DNA from: Cochliopodium minus
Lineage: Eukaryota > Discosea > Himatismenida > Cochliopodiidae
Length of the DNA: 59,232 nt
Direction: 5' to 3'
NCBI GenBank assembly: GCA_024220525.1
Contig: JAMYWO010000202.1
Location: forward strand, 16,818 to 76,049
The position numbers were made by a program, and so were the translations under genes. Shown here in pieces: positions 56,994 through 59,232 of this stretch. The notes below the pieces were generated by a model, which was not told where the DNA came from, ran no database searches, and was given only the letters and a program-made list of their open reading frames with translations. Numbering within the stretch: position 1 is the stretch's first letter; each line of letters begins with the position of its first letter.

Positions 56994-57066
56994 AGTCCAA
57001 TGCGGGGATCGAACCCGCAACCACTCCTTTAGGAGAGGAGCACTCTTCCAATTGAGCTAATTGGAC
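56994..57066 (-). tRNA. tRNA-Arg (anticodon CCT)
   Basis: Read on the minus strand, the sequence begins GTCCAAT and ends ATTGGAC, which pair over seven bases as the acceptor stem. The D arm is GCTC-AATTGGAA-GAGT. The anticodon arm is CTCCT-CTCCTAA-AGGAG, giving anticodon CCT, which decodes AGG (Arg). The T arm is GCGGG-TTCGATC-CCCGC. There is no intron. A run of eight or more T follows directly after the 3' end, the expected Pol III terminator. Internal A and B boxes (TAGCTCAATTGG and GGTTCGATCC) are intact. It is by far the most G+C-rich segment nearby. Confidence 0.96.
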
Positions 57067-57410
57067 AATAACTTTTCAATTTTCCCTTTATTTTATATTT
57101 TTTGATATTTACTTAAATTGTCAAGTTTTCCTTTAATTCAAAAAAGATATTCTTGTGTTATGCTCCATAATAATGTTCTTATGAATAGTCTATGATATCA
57201 TTGATTAAATCATATTGTGACATAAATAACGATATAATGGAAAACAAAGAATTAAAAGATATAATATGGAACACTCGATTACCTCTTTTGAATGAATCAA
57301 TTTTGCTGGTTAATTTATACGAATTGTCATTTTTTTTTTATTTTTTATAAACGGACCAATATCAAAAATTAATTTTTTTAATGTAAAATTTTGTTTTTGG
57401 ACATTTTGAA
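57067..57410. other. Intergenic between tRNA and RhoGAP gene end
   Basis: About 340 A/T-rich bases. A 37-codon plus-strand frame from about 57237 (MENKELKDIIWNTRLPLLNE) is the only thing to note. It ends in a Phe run made by a T-tract, so it is probably chance, though its first half looks protein-like. Confidence 0.35.
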
Positions 57411-57656
57411 TCAGTTATTCTTCAAAATGGTCTGAAGACGATCATTATGAATGATCAAAAGCTCAAACATCCTATTGACCCTGGTAACCTTCAAAGAATA
57501 CTCGATGGTCTCCTCCTGAGGACGAATGAAATTAGGTGCGAAAACGATTGCAAGATTAGAAGGTTTCATCATATTCACTGAACTAAAAGAAGTGACCGAA
57601 GCAAAAAAATTAAACATGTACATCACTAAAGGAAGGTTTTGTTTCGGCAAATAATT
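57411..57656 (-). CDS. C-terminal exon of a RhoGAP-domain protein
   Basis: The last exon (57656-57411) encodes 81 residues and a stop, and begins in phase after an AG acceptor. It reads NYLPKQNLPLVMYMFNFFAS, then SSVNMMKPSNLAIVFAPNFI, which is the second half of a RhoGAP domain: the L-P-x-x-N helix and the N-x-M-x-x-x-N-L-A-x-x-F-A-P-N motif containing the asparagine that supports catalysis. The first half with the arginine finger is not found upstream, where a one-N gap at 57823 follows a short A/T intron. The protein should speed GTP hydrolysis by Rho/Rac proteins, but that rests on the missing part being normal. Confidence 0.85.
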   Translation of the reverse strand, partial: NYLPKQNLPLVMYMFNFFASVTSFSSVNMMKPSNLAIVFAPNFIRPQEETIEYSLKVTRVNRMFELLIIHNDRLQTILKNN

Positions 57657-57754
57657 CTAAAAAAAAAATCAAATTAACAAATAAAAAGAAAAAATAAAAA
57701 AAAACAATAAAAAATAAAAAATATAAATAAAAAAAAATATTTTAAAAAAAAATA

Positions 57755-57823
57755 ATAAAATAAATAAAATAAATAAAATAAATAAAATAAATAAAATAAA
57801 TAAAATAAATAAAATAAATAAAN
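57755..57823. repeat. (AAATAAAAT)n tract ending in a one-N gap
   Basis: About seven copies of a 9-base unit AAATAAAAT end at a single N at 57823. On the right the sequence changes at once to a different gene on the same strand. Translating through the repeat gives a FIY-repeat tail that is not real protein. As at 17500, the N marks a collapsed gap. Confidence 0.75.
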
Positions 57824-59232
57824 TTTTGTGAAAGGGACTTGGGATCTCTAACTTCTTCATCATGTATATTTTCTATATTTTGATTGTTTTTGAGAATTTC
57901 TCCTTGAAGTCTAATCATTATGTTGGCAAAATGTCTTGCATTTGTCTTACAAACGCTGTGTTCAGTCACAAGATGAGAAACCAATGCTTCAATGTAAACA
58001 TAAGGAGCAGCATCACAATCATTCCAAAGACAAAATGTTTTCATGCCAACCATTTCACAATAATTTCCATGTGTAGATCCTTTCCCGTGAATGCTTCTTA
58101 CCAAAACAATTCTTTCTCTCCGAAATTTGATTACTAGATTTTGGCACAATTCAATGTCTTCTTTCTTGTTATCGCCAAATATCATTCGTTTGATTTCTTT
58201 TTCTCTTTTTTTTTTCTCTTGATTCGATCTTTCAAACAAATTCATATTACTCAAATATCCATTCAGTCCACTTGAAATATTGTAGTTTTTGCAAGGAGTT
58301 GGTACATCACAAGGAATAGTGCCACTGTAAATGATTTGATTAGTGTAAACTCCCATACGAAAGAGCAAAGGAACTTCCATTGGTCCGAATCTCACAAATT
58401 TTGCTCTCCACAGCGAAAAAGTGAGCTCAGTGTAGTTGGTTGTGTATAGAGAAACTTTCATTTCAAAGTTTTGGTCATTTTCAAAATATTTGTCAGCCAA
58501 GTATCTTATTGTCTTGAAAGAATGTCCAACTTGCGAAATCAACACAAATGAAATTCCATAAACTTTTGACTTCTCTCTCTTGCTCTTATTTTGATTTGCT
58601 ATTTCCTCCAATTTTTTGAAAGAGGAAAAAGCAGTTTCAAATGATTGGTCAAAACTTTCTTTTTTGTGGGAGACATTACTTTTAAAGAAAGAGTAAATAT
58701 CATTCAAATATCCCAACATTCTCCCAAAAAATTGAATTTGTTCTTTATTTACATCTCCATCATATTCACTCAATTCCTTCCATCCAGAAAGCAACATTGT
58801 AAAACATTCTACATTTTGCTCGTCTGAAAAATAAACTGCTTTTGATGGGTTTTTCTTTTTGGAAGTAGAAAGTTTTTCACAAAATTCTTTTATTGTTAAA
58901 AGCTGTGGGGCAACTTCGGAGAATTTGAAATAGTCGGCATCTCCAAATATGATTGTTTTGCGACAAAAATTATTCCTCAGATTTTTCCCAAAATGATCCG
59001 AATCAAATCCAAACTTTACACCTGGTATCAACTTTTTTTCTATGGATGGTCTAACATATCCGTCACTCCATACACTATCCACTTTGATACCATATTCACC
59101 CTTCAACCCTTCTATCAATTCATTAAGAAGTTTGGCAGTAGTAAATTCATTAGCTTTTATTGTGTAAAAGTATGTCAAAGGAGAAGAGATCTTTCCATCA
59201 TGAGAAAAAATGTTTACTACCAAAACAAATTT
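57824..59232 (-). CDS. Transposase-like ORF, both ends missing
   Basis: A 466-codon open frame enters from the right window edge and runs into the gap at 57823. Near its N-terminal side it reads VNIFSHDGKISSPLTYFY, LNELIEGLKGEYGIKV, VWSDGYVRPS and GFDSDHFGKNLRNNF. This order (a strand, then s-D-G, then D-x-x-H-x-x-K-N-x-R-N-N) matches the RNase H-type catalytic region of P-element/THAP9-like and related cut-and-paste transposases. A helical part follows (FFGRMLGYLNDIYSFF), then SLWRAKFVRFGP. A C2H2-like motif lies near the end (CLWNDCDAAPYVYIEAL, then SHLVTEHS). The frame is unbroken over 1.4 kb, so it may be intact, or it may be a host gene derived from a transposase. No terminal repeats are in the window. 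Confidence 0.6.

Noticed and set aside
57742-57863. FIY-repeat and Phe/Leu-repeat peptides
   Set aside because: They are translations of the (AAATAAAAT)n tract at the gap, not protein.
1-59232. CRISPR arrays, bacterial operons, retroviral or LTR-type elements
   Set aside because: No regularly spaced repeats, no long terminal repeats and no reverse transcriptase, integrase or capsid-like reading frames were seen; all multi-exon genes have spliceosomal introns.

Overview
The window is nuclear DNA of an AT-rich, intron-rich unicellular eukaryote. The coding sequence is AT-rich and the introns and spacers are almost pure A/T. More than 70 short GT-AG introns can be placed by joining conserved protein sequence across them. 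TAA and TGA both end genes, so the code is standard. Conserved genes (COG1, LTN1, YRDC, DSCC1, CLASP, an ELYS-type nucleoporin, ISCA2, an Asa1/GNB1L-type WD40 protein) show a full eukaryote with Golgi, mitochondria and ribosome quality control. The compact spacing, tandem surface-protein families and intron style resemble free-living amoebae (Heterolobosea or Amoebozoa), but the lineage cannot be fixed from the sequence alone.

Layout. 0-7.5 kb: F-box gene, an 8-exon LRR gene, two small genes, and a duplicated gene of which one copy is broken. 7.6-17.4 kb: Kelch-cytochrome b561 fusion, YRDC, COG1, and the 3' part of an FSH1-type hydrolase cut by a one-N assembly gap. 17.5-18.5 kb: a decayed gene. 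18.6-29.8 kb: six head-to-tail copies (five intact, one broken) of a secreted-end PA domain joined to seven predicted membrane helices, with a small inverted-repeat element inserted in the array. 29.9-31.8 kb: two very small genes and the WD40 gene. 31.9-40.8 kb: LTN1/listerin, a RanBP2-finger Nudix protein and the ELYS-like protein. 40.9-43.3 kb: a large beta-helix-like surface protein. 43.8-51.6 kb: ISCA2, DSCC1, CLASP and a 12-exon methyltransferase. 51.6-56.9 kb: two tandem cysteine-rich EGF surface proteins with the same exon plan. 57 kb: tRNA-Arg(CCT) and the end of a RhoGAP gene. 57.8-59.2 kb: after a second one-N gap, a transposase-like ORF running off the window.

The genes do not form an operon-like pathway. 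Housekeeping genes lie in convergent or divergent pairs with 100-450 bp spacers, mixed with expanding surface or receptor families. The most unusual content is the PA-7TM receptor-like array. Exon borders were inferred from reading frame, protein continuity and GT/AG sites; summed exon lengths are divisible by three for each complete gene model. Borders in long homopolymers may be off by one base.
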